From positions 744,001 to 808,000 of the forward strand of contig NZ_CP049304.1 in the NCBI RefSeq assembly GCF_019444005.1: DNA of 64,000 nucleotides, written 5' to 3'. Of this stretch, positions 34,185 through 45,191 are shown in pieces. Position 1 is the stretch's first letter. Each line of letters starts with the position of its first letter. The position numbers and the translations under genes were made by a program. The notes below the pieces were generated by a model. The model was not told where the DNA came from. It worked only from the letters and a program-made list of their open reading frames with translations, and made no database searches. This DNA comes from Liquorilactobacillus nagelii DSM 13675. Its GTDB lineage: Bacteria; Bacillota; Bacilli; Lactobacillales; Lactobacillaceae.

Positions 34185-35417
34185 ATGAATTTATTTATCG
34201 GTATTGATGTTAGTTCACGTCAACTAGAAGTCGTTATGTTGACTTCTGAAAAGACAATCTTATTTAAAGCAACAGTTTCTAATGATTTAATTGGTGTTTC
34301 AGAAATTAAAAAACAGATTTTAGACTTCCAGTCTAAATATCAATTTTCTAAAATTGTTCTAGGCATGGAGGCAACTTCAATTTATAGTTTCCATCCAGCG
34401 TTTTTCTTTAAAGAAGATCAAGAACTTAAAGCTCTCAAACTTCAAGTAGTAGTCATCAATCCGCGAAGCACTAAGCGCTATAAAGATGTTTTCGAAGATA
34501 ATAAAACGGATCGAATAGATGCTTATTATATTGCGGATTATCTAAGCATTGGCCGCTATTCGGTTGGAATTGTCAAACAAGAAGAATACCAAGCACTACA
34601 GCGGTTAACACGATCACGCTTTGAGATTACCAAGAGTTTGACGCGAGCAAAACAACATTTTCTTGAAAATCTTTATTACAAAGTAAATAAACTAGCAACT
34701 GGAGCACTTGAAAACTCTTCGGTTTTCAGTGCAACAATGTTTGATCTGATTACTGGTGAACTAACGATGGATGAACTAGCTCAGATGCCTTTGAAAGATT
34801 TGGCAGAACTGTTGAATAAGAAAGGGCATGGCAAGTTTTCTCAGCCTGAGAAACTAGCACAAGCACTGCAAAAAGTAATCCGTGGATCTTATCGTTTAGA
34901 CAAAGTTTTAGCTGATTCAGTCGATATTGTTTTATCAATTTACGCTAATGAGATCCGTAATTACCAAAGACTTATTAAACAACTGGATAAATCAATTGAG
35001 AAAGTTGTTACTATTTTGCCTGAAAGTCAAATACTAGAATCAATTCCCGGAATCGGACAAGTTTACACCGCAGGTATCATCGCTGAAATCGGCCAAATAG
35101 AGCGTTTCAGCGACGAAACTAAACTAGCAAAATACGCAGGTTTAGCCTGGCGCCAACATCAATCAGGAAATTTCAAAGGTGATCAAACACCCATGACTCA
35201 CTCAGGAGATAATTATCTACGTTATTACTTAATCGAAGCTGCCGGTTCAGTAATTCGCTATGATGATACAATGCGAACGTATTATCAGAAAAAATATTCT
35301 GAAGTCATCCGATCACCACGCAAGCGCGCCCTCGCACTAACAGCACGAAAATTAATTAGGGTGATTTACACACTGCTCAGTAGACACCAAATTTATCAGA
35401 AAGAAGAACTGGTATAG
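34185..35417 (+). CDS. IS110-family DEDD transposase (recombinase)
   Basis: A 410-residue enzyme. The N-terminal RuvC-like domain has GIDVS (D8), GMEATSIY (E62) and NKTDRIDA (D109, D112), which make the DEDD metal site. The C-terminal Tnp_20 domain has ESIPGIGQVYTAGIIAEIG and HQSGNFKG, with S327 the likely nucleophilic Ser. The gene is intact, with ribosome binding site AAAGGAGG before ATG 34185, so the element may be active. It is somewhat longer than the best-studied IS110 recombinases (about 330 residues). Family members are guided to target and donor DNA by a bridge RNA. Confidence 0.95.
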   Translation: MNLFIGIDVSSRQLEVVMLTSEKTILFKATVSNDLIGVSEIKKQILDFQSKYQFSKIVLGMEATSIYSFHPAFFFKEDQELKALKLQVVVINPRSTKRYKDVFEDNKTDRIDAYYIADYLSIGRYSVGIVKQEEYQALQRLTRSRFEITKSLTRAKQHFLENLYYKVNKLATGALENSSVFSATMFDLITGELTMDELAQMPLKDLAELLNKKGHGKFSQPEKLAQALQKVIRGSYRLDKVLADSVDIVLSIYANEIRNYQRLIKQLDKSIEKVVTILPESQILESIPGIGQVYTAGIIAEIGQIERFSDETKLAKYAGLAWRQHQSGNFKGDQTPMTHSGDNYLRYYLIEAAGSVIRYDDTMRTYYQKKYSEVIRSPRKRALALTARKLIRVIYTLLSRHQIYQKEELV

Positions 35418-35518
35418 CTAAGAAAATTCATTTTTCAAAGGCCTAGTTAGTGTACGCTTTTCAGTTTTTCAACAAGCATATTCAGTTTTCAAAGAACTAA
35501 AATTCATCTTGACTTATA

Positions 35519-35527
35519 ACCACATGT
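35519..35527. repeat. right copy of 9-bp repeat flanking the IS110 element
   Basis: ACCACATGT, matching 33894-33902. To its right the sequence continues as the 3' end of the permease transcript. Confidence 0.6.
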
Positions 35528-35536
35528 CTTAAATGA

Positions 35537-36397
35537 CTATTGTTTAGTAATTCCAATCATGATTGCACCTAAAACGACTAATCCCAAACCAGTTAAAGTG
35601 AACTTCAATTCTTTTTTTGTTTTATGTTCATGTAAAATTAATAGTCCTCCAACTGTAGCTACAACAACATTCAATTGTGAAAGTGTCCAACCAACTGCTA
35701 CTCCGTTCATGGCATTACTGAATAAAATAGTTAAGTTAGCTGCGGCAAAACAAGCACCAGTTATTAGATTTTGCCAAGTCTTTTTACCCAGCATTTGATT
35801 GTCTTTTTGAAACGCGACCAGAATGCTAGTACAAATTAACATTGAAATAGCTTGTGGCATTAAAACGTCCCATCCATTCAGTTTAAACAACTGTGGTAGT
35901 AATGCGTAACCGATAAAGCCTAATGAAGAGATTGTTAAGATAATTACACCACTTTTGACATTTTGTTTTTTATCAGTTTTTCCTTCCTGAAAGGTAGTTA
36001 ACCAAATGCCAAAAATAATAACGATCAAAGAAACAATTCCTAATGCATACTGCCAACCACTAGTCCATTCATGAAAAATGATAGCACCAAAAAGTGAAGC
36101 CCCAACTAGTTGTTCTCCGGTACTAATCGGCATGGCCATCGAAATATCTAATAAGTCAAAAGACTTGACTTGTAAAATTTGACCGATACTCCAAAAGGCA
36201 CCGCAAAGAATCGACCCCCAAAGTAAATTAGCTGTAATTACTGGTCGATGAAACATAAAAACAATTAACGCGACAATTGTAGTCGCGATTACCATTCCCA
36301 TTACTTTGTTGGTAAACTTTCCGCCAACTTTTTGCATAACAATTGATTGAAAGCCCCAGCCAAGCGCCGGAATTAATCCAATTAACAGACTGCTCAT
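35537..36397 (-). CDS. GRP-family sugar permease (GlcU/RbsU type)
   Basis: A 286-residue protein with ten predicted membrane helices of the glucose/ribose porter family within the drug/metabolite superfamily. The N-terminal LIGLIPALGWGFQSIVMQKV and the central MPISTGEQLVGASLFGAI are characteristic. It would import a sugar or related polyol with protons. It is divergent from an AraC regulator, and the IS110 element sits immediately downstream. Together with the two dehydrogenases beyond the IS it may have formed a small uptake and oxidation operon. The ribosome binding site is TAGGAGG before ATG 36397. Confidence 0.85.
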   Translation of the reverse strand: MSSLLIGLIPALGWGFQSIVMQKVGGKFTNKVMGMVIATTIVALIVFMFHRPVITANLLWGSILCGAFWSIGQILQVKSFDLLDISMAMPISTGEQLVGASLFGAIIFHEWTSGWQYALGIVSLIVIIFGIWLTTFQEGKTDKKQNVKSGVIILTISSLGFIGYALLPQLFKLNGWDVLMPQAISMLICTSILVAFQKDNQMLGKKTWQNLITGACFAAANLTILFSNAMNGVAVGWTLSQLNVVVATVGGLLILHEHKTKKELKFTLTGLGLVVLGAIMIGITKQ

Positions 36398-36602
36398 CTC
36401 TTCGCCTCCTAATTAATAAAATCACAAAAAATAATTGCTACTAAAAATGCAAAAACTTTTGTTTTACAACATTTATATAGTAATATATGTATTGAATATT
36501 AATTGTTATATTGTGCATTTGTTAATTAGTGAACAATAACCAAGCTATCTAGAATTTAAAAATTATTTGTCTTTTTGTGCATATTCAAGGGGGAATGACT
36601 AT

Positions 36603-37418
36603 ATGAAACAGCTTTTTTGGCGTGATGCAGCAACTCCTGACTCCAATAAATGTCAGTTAGCTTACATCTGCAAAACAACCGGCAACGACCGACATTTCTT
36701 TCGAGGAGCTCATGCTCATTCACAAATATCAGAAATTACTTTTATCTTGAATGGTAAGAGTCGATATTTTTTACGAGATAAGTTTTTTAATGTTAAGGCT
36801 AACGAAGTTATGTTTTGCAGTCAGGGATTGATTCATGAAGAAGGTTATCTGCTGCCTTCAATTTGTATCGGATTGTATGGCGACCCATTTTCAATGATCG
36901 GTAAAGGCTTTTTGCTGCAACTTGATCAAAGTGTTTTTACCGCGCTTGCTGAACTAGCAAAAGACGCTTATCATCTTCTAGAAATGCAGCAAGGAGAAAT
37001 TGTTGAAAACTTAGTGTTAAATGTAATTGTTCCTAAAATTTATGCTTTAATTCACCAATCTGGAAATCATTTTAATTTAATTGAAAATACTGTATGCCCG
37101 CAAAAAATAAATCTTGTCAAACAATACATTGATCATCATTTTCAAGAAAGTGTTAATATTAGTCATTTATCAAATGAAAATAATTCATCTCGTTCCTATG
37201 TGGAACATCGTTTTAAAGATCATTTTCGGCGATCGCCAATTAATTATTTAACTTCAAGGCGTATTGGTGAAGCACAAACAGTGTTAATTTGTCGACCGAA
37301 TTACCCAATTACTCACATTGCCTTTGATGTCGGATTTAACAGTTTACCCCAATTTGATCACGCTTTTGTTAAAGTTTCTGGAATTTCTCCCAGTGCTTAT
37401 CGATCAAAATATAGTTGA
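36603..37418 (+). CDS. AraC-family transcriptional regulator
   Basis: A 272-residue regulator with an N-terminal cupin-like sensor domain (AHAHSQISEITFILNGKS near residue 36) and two C-terminal helix-turn-helices (about 172-272), the second containing ITHIAFDVGFNSLPQFDHAF and the closing SPSAYR. I place the start at ATG 36603, eight bases after AGGGGGA. It is divergent from the GRP permease and so its probable activator. The intergenic region has two TTGTGCAT copies (near 36513 and 36577) that might be binding sites. The inducer is unknown. Confidence 0.87.
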   Translation: MKQLFWRDAATPDSNKCQLAYICKTTGNDRHFFRGAHAHSQISEITFILNGKSRYFLRDKFFNVKANEVMFCSQGLIHEEGYLLPSICIGLYGDPFSMIGKGFLLQLDQSVFTALAELAKDAYHLLEMQQGEIVENLVLNVIVPKIYALIHQSGNHFNLIENTVCPQKINLVKQYIDHHFQESVNISHLSNENNSSRSYVEHRFKDHFRRSPINYLTSRRIGEAQTVLICRPNYPITHIAFDVGFNSLPQFDHAFVKVSGISPSAYRSKYS

Positions 37419-37427
37419 TAACAAATT

Positions 37428-37473
37428 AAAACAGAACTATTTATCTGACATTATCAGGTAATAGTTCTGTTTT
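37428..37473. terminator. bidirectional terminator
   Basis: 14-bp arms AAAACAGAACTATT and AATAGTTCTGTTTT with an inner CTGA/TCAG stem. It lies between the convergent AraC and YdcZ-type genes. Confidence 0.88.
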
Positions 37474-37495
37474 AATTTTGATTATAATTAATTTT

Positions 37496-38431
37496 TTAAA
37501 ATAATTTGATTAAAATTACGCCAACTAGCATAACTAAAATTCCAATTAATTGAATTGGTTCAACTAAAATTCGGTTAGCTCCTAACCAGCCGAAATGATC
37601 CACCAGCAGGCTGCCAGTGATCATTCCAAATAAAACAATTACTACTGCTAAACCAGTTCCAATAAGTGGAACTAAAAAGGCATTTCCTAAAACAAATAAA
37701 GCCCCAATAATTCCACCAATCCAAATCCACCAAGGGTAATTTTGATTAAAGGCGGGTTTTAGATTGATTTGATGTTCTCGGACAATTACAATCACCCATA
37801 AAGCTACCGTGCCGATTACAAAAGAAACTAAGGCCGCTTTTTCTGCAGAGTTTAAAACAACTCCTAGATGACCATTAATCGCGGTTTGCATAGCACTCAA
37901 CATCCCAGTGAAAATTCCTGCAAGCTGCCAAAAAAATTGCCGCGACTTCTTTAAGGGAACTTTCATTAAGGAGCCCTGATTTTTAAACAGCGAGCCAGCC
38001 GCGACTGCTAAAATTACACCGATAAATACTAAGGCACAACCGATAATCCGAATTAAATTTAAACTATGTTGTGGTGAGTAAAACCAGCCAAAATTATCAA
38101 TTAGCATACTCATGATTAGCTGACCAACAACTGGCATGATTACCGTTTGAACACTACCTAAGTGTGGAAAAAGAACAATATTACCAGTTAAATAAACTAC
38201 ACCTAACAAGCCACCAATCCAAATCCACCAAGGCTGTTTGAATACAGTGCTGGCAATGTTTAAATTGTGAGACAGGATTAAGGTAATCGAAGCCAAAAAA
38301 ATAGTTCCCACCGTAAAAGAAACCATTGAAGAAAGTAGTGGCGAACCAACAATTCTTCGTAACTTTGAATTAATTGCGGTTTGCAATGGCAATCCAAATC
38401 CAATGCTTAATCCTAACAAAATCGGTAGCAT
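37496..38431 (-). CDS. YdcZ/DUF606 DMT-family transporter
   Basis: A 311-residue membrane protein made of two similar halves of about five helices each (residues 1-140 and 165-311). Both halves have the pattern LQTAIN (residues 17-22 and about 182-187) and a later WWIWIGG.L/IG segment (about 86 and 230). This internal duplication is typical of fused YdcZ (DUF606) transporters. The substrate is unknown. It stands alone between the AraC and universal stress protein genes. The 238-base upstream region holds only the divergent usp promoter. Confidence 0.83.
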   Translation of the reverse strand: MLPILLGLSIGFGLPLQTAINSKLRRIVGSPLLSSMVSFTVGTIFLASITLILSHNLNIASTVFKQPWWIWIGGLLGVVYLTGNIVLFPHLGSVQTVIMPVVGQLIMSMLIDNFGWFYSPQHSLNLIRIIGCALVFIGVILAVAAGSLFKNQGSLMKVPLKKSRQFFWQLAGIFTGMLSAMQTAINGHLGVVLNSAEKAALVSFVIGTVALWVIVIVREHQINLKPAFNQNYPWWIWIGGIIGALFVLGNAFLVPLIGTGLAVVIVLFGMITGSLLVDHFGWLGANRILVEPIQLIGILVMLVGVILIKLF

Positions 38432-38602
38432 TAATTCACTTCCCTCATATTATTATAAAACAAGTTAAAACTTACTCTTTTTAGATTAAGCCTTAGCTTT
38501 AACGAAAGTCAAACAAGATTGCCTATTAGGATTTTTTTTGTTGGAAAAATAAGTTTTTTGTCTTGTTCTGTTTGCATTATCGATTCCAGAAATTGCTAAA
38601 TA

Positions 38603-38611
38603 TGTTATACT
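38603..38611 (+). promoter_or_regulatory. extended -10 promoter of uspA-like gene
   Basis: TGT followed by TATACT; no good -35 is seen, consistent with an extended -10 promoter 59 bases before the start. Confidence 0.6.
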
Positions 38612-38669
38612 TTAAGTGTAAAAACTTATTGATTTTAATTTACCGCTTTTATTTTAAGGGGGGCTCATT

Positions 38670-39095
38670 ATGTATCAAAACATTTTGATTGGAATTGATG
38701 GTTCAAAAAAAGCTGAAAAAGCTTTTAAAACAGGTTGCGATTTGGCAAAGGCACTAGGAGCTAAGGTCAGTATTGTTTGGATTGTCAATCGTGATCGTGG
38801 AATGGATGTTTCTTTTGGTGTTGGTGAAGAATTTTATCTCGATTTAGCTGATCAGGCAAAGGAAAAAATTCAGCCGTATCTTACAGCAGCTAAAGAAAAG
38901 GGATTAAATGTTAAGTCTGATGTAATTATTGGCAGTACTAAAACAATTTTGGCTGAAACTTATCCTAAAGAACATAATATTGATTTGATAATCATTGGTC
39001 AAACTGGAATGAACAACATTGAAAAACTAGTTGTTGGTTCGCACACTAGCTTTGTTGTTAGAAATTCAGCATGTGATGTTCTAGTGATAAAATAG
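38670..39095 (+). CDS. universal stress protein (UspA family)
   Basis: A 141-residue single-domain Usp. It begins YQNILIGIDGSKKAEKAF, and the C-terminal half has the ATP-binding pattern IIGQTGMNNIEKLVVGSHT, then FVVRNSACDVLVIK. The G-x2-G-x9-G-S/T arrangement predicts nucleotide binding. Such proteins aid survival under starvation and acid stress, but the biochemical role is not known. The ribosome binding site is AAGGGGGG before ATG 38670. It is a single gene ending at a strong terminator. Confidence 0.92.
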   Translation: MYQNILIGIDGSKKAEKAFKTGCDLAKALGAKVSIVWIVNRDRGMDVSFGVGEEFYLDLADQAKEKIQPYLTAAKEKGLNVKSDVIIGSTKTILAETYPKEHNIDLIIIGQTGMNNIEKLVVGSHTSFVVRNSACDVLVIK

Positions 39096-39100
39096 GTCAG

Positions 39101-39133
39101 AAAAAAGCAATTCACATCGTGAATTGCTTTTTT
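39101..39133. terminator. bidirectional terminator
   Basis: 15-bp arms AAAAAAGCAATTCAC/GTGAATTGCTTTTTT with a three-base loop. It ends the usp gene and, on the other strand, the beta-glucoside operon. Confidence 0.92.
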
Positions 39134-39156
39134 TTTGAATATTGTTGGAAATTAAA

Positions 39157-40881
39157 TTATTTTTCAAAATATGACATATTATTAAATTTTTGATCTAATT
39201 CCCTGCTAAACCAGCGACCATTTAATACATGTTTAATCAAATAGTTTTTGTCAGAAGAACTTATCGTCTTATCTTTTTCAAGTTCTTTGAAGACAGTTTG
39301 ATCAGTATAGATTTTCTTCTTCATGACAGCAATTGTATTTGTTTTTGTGGCTGATAATCTCAATGTTTGGTGTTGACTATTATATTTTGACCAAGTCACT
39401 GGATTTTTACTTGATGAACCATCACTGCTGTTAATAAAATTGAAAATATAGTTTTGAAATTCAGTACTTAGTTTTTTTGCCCCAACTGATTGATAAGCAT
39501 CTCCAACATAAGGTTTATAAGTAGTATTATCTGGATCAAACAATGTTACAAAAACCCCGTGGAAAGCACCAAGTAATCCCATTTTACTTCCGACAACTTT
39601 AGCGTTATTACCAAAGTTCATTTGCATCCCATAGATTGCAGCTTTGTATCCATTAGCTAGCATTTTATTAGCTGAATCTTCTAGGTTGAATCGACTATAA
39701 AGTTGACTACCATATTTGCTTACATAATTAAATTCTTTGGCAGTCTTTTTATTAGTTGAAATCGTTCCATTTTGGAATGATTTGTAGAAATAATTGTCGG
39801 TTAAAGCAAATAATGAAAATTCTCGAGAACCACTGAAAAGAATAACTGGGACAGAATTATAGTTCTTAGTTGAAAAACCATTTTTAGGAATAACATATCC
39901 GTCTTGATACAGGTGAGGAAAATTTGCCATTCGAATTTGAGCATTTGTCATTAGTTTGGTCAATCTTGCTGGCTTAATACTATATAAATATTTGCGAACT
40001 TGTTTGGTATTTTTTTTAGCCAAAAGCCATTTTTGTGCAGCTTTTTGAGTCTTTTTAATTTTATCTTGTACAACCAACGGTGCTAAAGCTTTAGCGAAAA
40101 CCTTTTGACTCTTAGTTTCATTTGATAAAGTCATACCACCACTAAAAACAATTGCCTTATTGAATTGATTTTTAAATAATGGTGAAATTAACATTGCCAT
40201 AACATCACGTCCACCGGCTGAAAACCCAGCAATGGTAATATTTTTAGAATTACCACCGAAATTGGCAATATTATTTTTTACCCAAGACAATGATTTGTGT
40301 AAATCTAGTAAGGCGTAATTACCTGATTTTTCGGCCTTGGTACCAACTTTCAATGCACTTAAAGGATTAAAGCCCAAAACTCCCAAACGGTAATTAACTG
40401 AAACAAAAATCGCATTATGATTTTTTACAAAGTTAGCTCCGGAAATTTCGGCTGAACTTCCAGTTTGATTATTTCCTCCATGCACGTAAACAATAACCGG
40501 CAAATTTTTAGTCGTTGTATCCGGTCGATATATATCAAGTGTCAAAGCATTATTTTCTTCACCGACAACTTTACCATTATTGTATTGTAATGCAGTCAGT
40601 GAAGCTGTTGTCTTTTTGACACCAGTCCATTTAGTTGGATTAGTTGGAGATTTCCAACGGTTTTTACCAGAAACATTTCCACCGTAAGGAACTCCTTTCC
40701 AATCTAAGATGGAATTTTTGCTCTCACCTTCAATTTGACCAAATTGTGTTTGACGGATTAAATTATTAGTAGTGTTAGCTGATGCCTTAGACGTTAAATA
40801 AAATCCTAGCAAACTACTCAGCAGAATAGAAAAAGTCACAACAAAACAAAACTTAGTTCTTTTCGCAACCGAACCCTCCAT
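39157..40881 (-). CDS. secreted type-B carboxylesterase
   Basis: A 574-residue exported esterase. The signal peptide (KRTKFCFVV...SKASA, residues 7-35) is followed by a carboxylesterase domain with oxyanion loop VYVHGGNN (about 131-138), SVNYRLGVLGF (161-171) and nucleophile elbow GFSAGG (Ser221), where most relatives have GESAGG. A His in FHGVF is the likely third catalytic residue. It is the last gene of the beta-glucoside operon, 24 bases after the 6-phospho-beta-glucosidase, with GGGAGG before ATG 40881. It may remove acyl groups from plant glycosides outside the cell before uptake; that role is inferred. Confidence 0.87.
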   Translation of the reverse strand: MEGSVAKRTKFCFVVTFSILLSSLLGFYLTSKASANTTNNLIRQTQFGQIEGESKNSILDWKGVPYGGNVSGKNRWKSPTNPTKWTGVKKTTASLTALQYNNGKVVGEENNALTLDIYRPDTTTKNLPVIVYVHGGNNQTGSSAEISGANFVKNHNAIFVSVNYRLGVLGFNPLSALKVGTKAEKSGNYALLDLHKSLSWVKNNIANFGGNSKNITIAGFSAGGRDVMAMLISPLFKNQFNKAIVFSGGMTLSNETKSQKVFAKALAPLVVQDKIKKTQKAAQKWLLAKKNTKQVRKYLYSIKPARLTKLMTNAQIRMANFPHLYQDGYVIPKNGFSTKNYNSVPVILFSGSREFSLFALTDNYFYKSFQNGTISTNKKTAKEFNYVSKYGSQLYSRFNLEDSANKMLANGYKAAIYGMQMNFGNNAKVVGSKMGLLGAFHGVFVTLFDPDNTTYKPYVGDAYQSVGAKKLSTEFQNYIFNFINSSDGSSSKNPVTWSKYNSQHQTLRLSATKTNTIAVMKKKIYTDQTVFKELEKDKTISSSDKNYLIKHVLNGRWFSRELDQKFNNMSYFEK

Positions 40882-40905
40882 TTTATTTTCCTCCCTAAAA
40901 TCAAG

Positions 40906-42375
<1,470 letters not shown>

Positions 42376-44190
42376 CTATTTTTGTTTTAATCTTAACAAC
42401 CAATTGTCAGTTGCTGCTGTTTCAGTTGTAACATTAACTTCGTAATCTTTACTGTTAGTAATGACCATCATAACTGTTGGATCATAACCGTCAGCTGAAA
42501 TTTGCTCTAAATCAAAGGAAATAAGCGCATCTCCAACATTGACATGTTGTTCTTTTTTAACTAAAGTTTCAAAATGTTTGCCATTTAATTTAACGGTATC
42601 AATTCCAATATGCAGTAATATTTCTGCGCCTTGATCTGAGATTAAACCAATTGCATGGCCCGTTGGATAAACTGCACTGATTGTTCCACTTACAGGAGCT
42701 TTCAAATTACCATTAGTTGGAACAACTGCAATTCCTTTCCCCATGGCTTCAGATGAAAAGACTTCGTCGTGAACGCTCTTTAATGGTATAACAGTACCTT
42801 CGATTGGTGACATTACTTCATTATTATTAGTTTCTGCAGCAATCGCCGTTTCCTTAGAAAAACCAAACAAATAGGTTAAAATAGCGGCTAAGAAGAAAGC
42901 GACTGCAATCCCGATTAAGACGCCATCAAATCCCTTGCCAAGATAGGTTGGCAAAGCTAATAAACTTGGTAAAGTGAATGAGTTAGCCCGTGCCTGGAAC
43001 ATGCCAATGATTGCTCCCCCAATTCCTCCAGAAATAACGGCACAGACAAAAGGCCGTTTCATTTTTAAAGTAATTCCATAAATAATTGGTTCAGTAATCC
43101 CGAAAATACCAGTTACCACACCAGAACCTGCTAGAGCCTTTTGTTTTTGATCTTTTGTTTTTAAGAAAACCCCTAAAGCGGCTCCGGACTGGGACAAAAC
43201 TGCAGCAGCTAAAATTGGCAATAATGGATCATATCCCATTTTAGCAATATTATTCATCATAACTGGTACGAAGGTCCAATGGACGCCAAAGATAACAAAA
43301 ACCTGCCAGAAAGCCCCCATGATAATTCCAGCAACAACCGGAGCAAAATTATACAATCCCGAAACACCTGTTGCTAATAAATTACTGATTCCTGAACCAA
43401 TCGGGCCAACCACGATTAAAGTTAAGGGAACCATAATCATCAAGGAAAAAAGTGGTGTAAAGATGTTACGAACTGCATCTGGGAAAATTTTATCCAATAC
43501 TGGTTGTAGATAAGAAAGTAGCCAAACTGCTAGCAAAATAGGAATTACTGAAGATGTATATGTTGTTGGAACAACCGGAATTCCAAAGAAATGTAACGTC
43601 AATGATTTGCTGGCTACAGTTACCATTGCTGGATAAATTAAAGCTGCTGCTAAAGCCGCTGCCACAAATTGATTAACTTTAAGTCTTTTAGCAGCTGTGA
43701 AAGCCAAGAAAATTGGTAAAAAGTTAAATAATGCATCCCCAGCAGCATACCAAATTTGATAGGCGCCACTGGTTGTCGTCAACCAATTCAGAGCAACAAA
43801 TAAAGCCAATAATCCCTTTAAAATTCCGGCACCCGCCATCGCGCCTAAGAATGGTGTAAAAGTTCCTGAAATAAAGGCAATAAACCGATTAATTAAATTG
43901 CCCTTTTCGGCTGGTGTTTCAGTAGCTGAATTGCTTGAATTCTCCAAACCAGCTTGATCAGCTAATTGATCAAAAACTTGACCAACTGAATTGCCAATTA
44001 CAACTTGATATTGACCAGCAGATTGAACAACCGTGATAACACCATCCAAATTCTCAATTGTTTTAGTGTCTGCTTTTTTTTCATCAGTTAATTTAAAACG
44101 AATTCGTGTGGCACAGTGCCATGCCGTGTTAATATTTTCTTTTCCACCAACATTTTTTAAAATATCAGCAGCTAATTTTTGATAATCCAT
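42376..44190 (-). CDS. bglP: beta-glucoside-specific PTS enzyme IIBCA
   Basis: A 604-residue PTS permease in IIB-IIC-IIA order. IIB (1-85) has the phospho-Cys C26 in AWHCATRIRF. IIC (about 105-430) is polytopic. IIA (about 455-604) has the PVSGTIS and LLHIGIDTVKLNGKHF motifs with the phospho-His. It imports and phosphorylates beta-glucosides such as salicin or arbutin. The ribosome binding site is GAGGTGAG before ATG 44190. It follows the second RAT/terminator and is directly upstream of the GH1 gene. In BglG systems IIB also controls the antiterminator by phosphorylation. Confidence 0.95.
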   Translation of the reverse strand: MDYQKLAADILKNVGGKENINTAWHCATRIRFKLTDEKKADTKTIENLDGVITVVQSAGQYQVVIGNSVGQVFDQLADQAGLENSSNSATETPAEKGNLINRFIAFISGTFTPFLGAMAGAGILKGLLALFVALNWLTTTSGAYQIWYAAGDALFNFLPIFLAFTAAKRLKVNQFVAAALAAALIYPAMVTVASKSLTLHFFGIPVVPTTYTSSVIPILLAVWLLSYLQPVLDKIFPDAVRNIFTPLFSLMIMVPLTLIVVGPIGSGISNLLATGVSGLYNFAPVVAGIIMGAFWQVFVIFGVHWTFVPVMMNNIAKMGYDPLLPILAAAVLSQSGAALGVFLKTKDQKQKALAGSGVVTGIFGITEPIIYGITLKMKRPFVCAVISGGIGGAIIGMFQARANSFTLPSLLALPTYLGKGFDGVLIGIAVAFFLAAILTYLFGFSKETAIAAETNNNEVMSPIEGTVIPLKSVHDEVFSSEAMGKGIAVVPTNGNLKAPVSGTISAVYPTGHAIGLISDQGAEILLHIGIDTVKLNGKHFETLVKKEQHVNVGDALISFDLEQISADGYDPTVMMVITNSKDYEVNVTTETAATDNWLLRLKQK

Positions 44191-44220
44191 TTTTTCTCAC
44201 CTCAAAATTTTTTAAAAAGA

Positions 44221-44280
44221 AAAACCCAAATACTTTCGTTAAAAGCAACTAGAAATGCTTTGCGAAAATATTTGGGTTTT
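44221..44280 (-). terminator. RAT-controlled terminator before bglP
   Basis: Outer arms AAAACCCAAATA/TATTTGGGTTTT (44280-44269 with 44232-44221), with inner stems of TTTCG/CGAAA and AAAGCA/TGCTTT type, then TTTTTC on the minus strand. The 5' arm overlaps the RAT by six bases. Confidence 0.9.
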
Positions 44281-44303
44281 GCCTAATCGAATAGTAACAA
44301 TCC
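44275..44303 (-). promoter_or_regulatory. ribonucleic antiterminator (RAT) before bglP
   Basis: On the minus strand it begins GGATTGTTACT and ends AGGCAAAACC, matching the BglG/LicT target at both conserved ends. Binding would block the overlapping terminator. Confidence 0.92.
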
Positions 44304-44307
44304 CTAA

Positions 44308-45159
44308 TTATTTAGTTAAGTCATTAATAATACGTTGAACATGAATCGTTAAATAAACCTGTTCATTATATGATAAGTGCTGGTGCATTGAATCTGCAAT
44401 AAAATTAACAACTTTTTGAGTACAAGCAAAAAGTTGTTTGATACTTTCTTTTAATGTGCTCAAATAAAAATATATCATCTTCCGTACTAGCTGCATCTTT
44501 TTCTGGTGGTTTAATAATACGCTCTGCTAAAAAACGCAAATGAACTAGAAATCGACGATAGCTAATAGAGTCGGTATCCAAAGTAACCTGTAACTGAAAT
44601 TGAACAATTTGGATAACATCACCAATCATTTTTGTCAGTGCTACTGTATCATAGCTTTGCGGATGATTTAATCCGCTCTCGACAAACTTTAAAGCAATAA
44701 AACCTGCTTCATCATCGGTTAAACGAACACCTAATCGCTGGTTGATGATTCCTAAAGCCGTTTGACCCACTTGGAATTCTGTCGGATAGTAATGTTTCAC
44801 CTCCCATAAAATTTCGTTATGAATGTCAATTTGTTGCTGATGTCTCACTACAGCAAAATGAATATGATCCATCAAAGAAATTAACAAATATTCGTTAAAC
44901 TTTGTTTCAAGTTTGGCTTCAGCCAAATGAATGATTTGCGCCGCTATCTCTAAATATTCTGGTGAAATATCCTTCAGCAGGTCATTGAACAGGCTAAACC
45001 ATTTACTTTCGGTTGGCGCGTAAATTTGCTCAATTTTTCACTTTGAATTGTCATTCCCGGCTTTTTTTGAAAGCCAAGCCCTTTGCCGATTAAAACAATT
45101 TGGTGACTGTTTTGATCAGCTAATACAACATTATTATTAAAGATTTTAATAATTTTCAT
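44308..45159 (-). pseudogene. licT: BglG/LicT-type antiterminator with two frameshifts
   Basis: Together three fragments make a full-length (about 283-residue) antiterminator. The RNA-binding domain starts MKIIKIFNNNVVLADQNS at 45159. The frame breaks near 45021-45028, where one A appears to be missing from an AAATTT run: adding it gives SKIYAPTESKWF, the expected family sequence. PRD1 and PRD2 follow (NDLLKDISPEYLEIA..., with the His of DHIHFAV). A second break, at a five-A (minus: five-T) run at 44428-44432, has one base too many: removing it gives QTTFACTQKVVNFIAD. As read, only a 61-residue RNA-binding fragment is made. Both breaks are in homopolymers, so sequencing error is the main alternative. 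Confidence 0.85.
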
Positions 45160-45191
45160 AGATCACTTCCCCAAACTTTGGCAATAAAAAA

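Larger units (their letters stand above)
33903..35527 (+). mobile_element. IS110-family insertion sequence
   Basis: One DEDD transposase gene with about 280 bases of non-coding DNA on its left and about 110 on its right, bounded by the repeat ACCACATGT. No terminal inverted repeats are visible, as expected for the family. The long left end fits the IS110 subgroup, in which a bridge RNA is encoded upstream of the transposase. Exact ends are inferred from the repeat and could be off by a few bases. It sits between a sugar permease gene and two dehydrogenase genes, all on the other strand. Confidence 0.8.
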
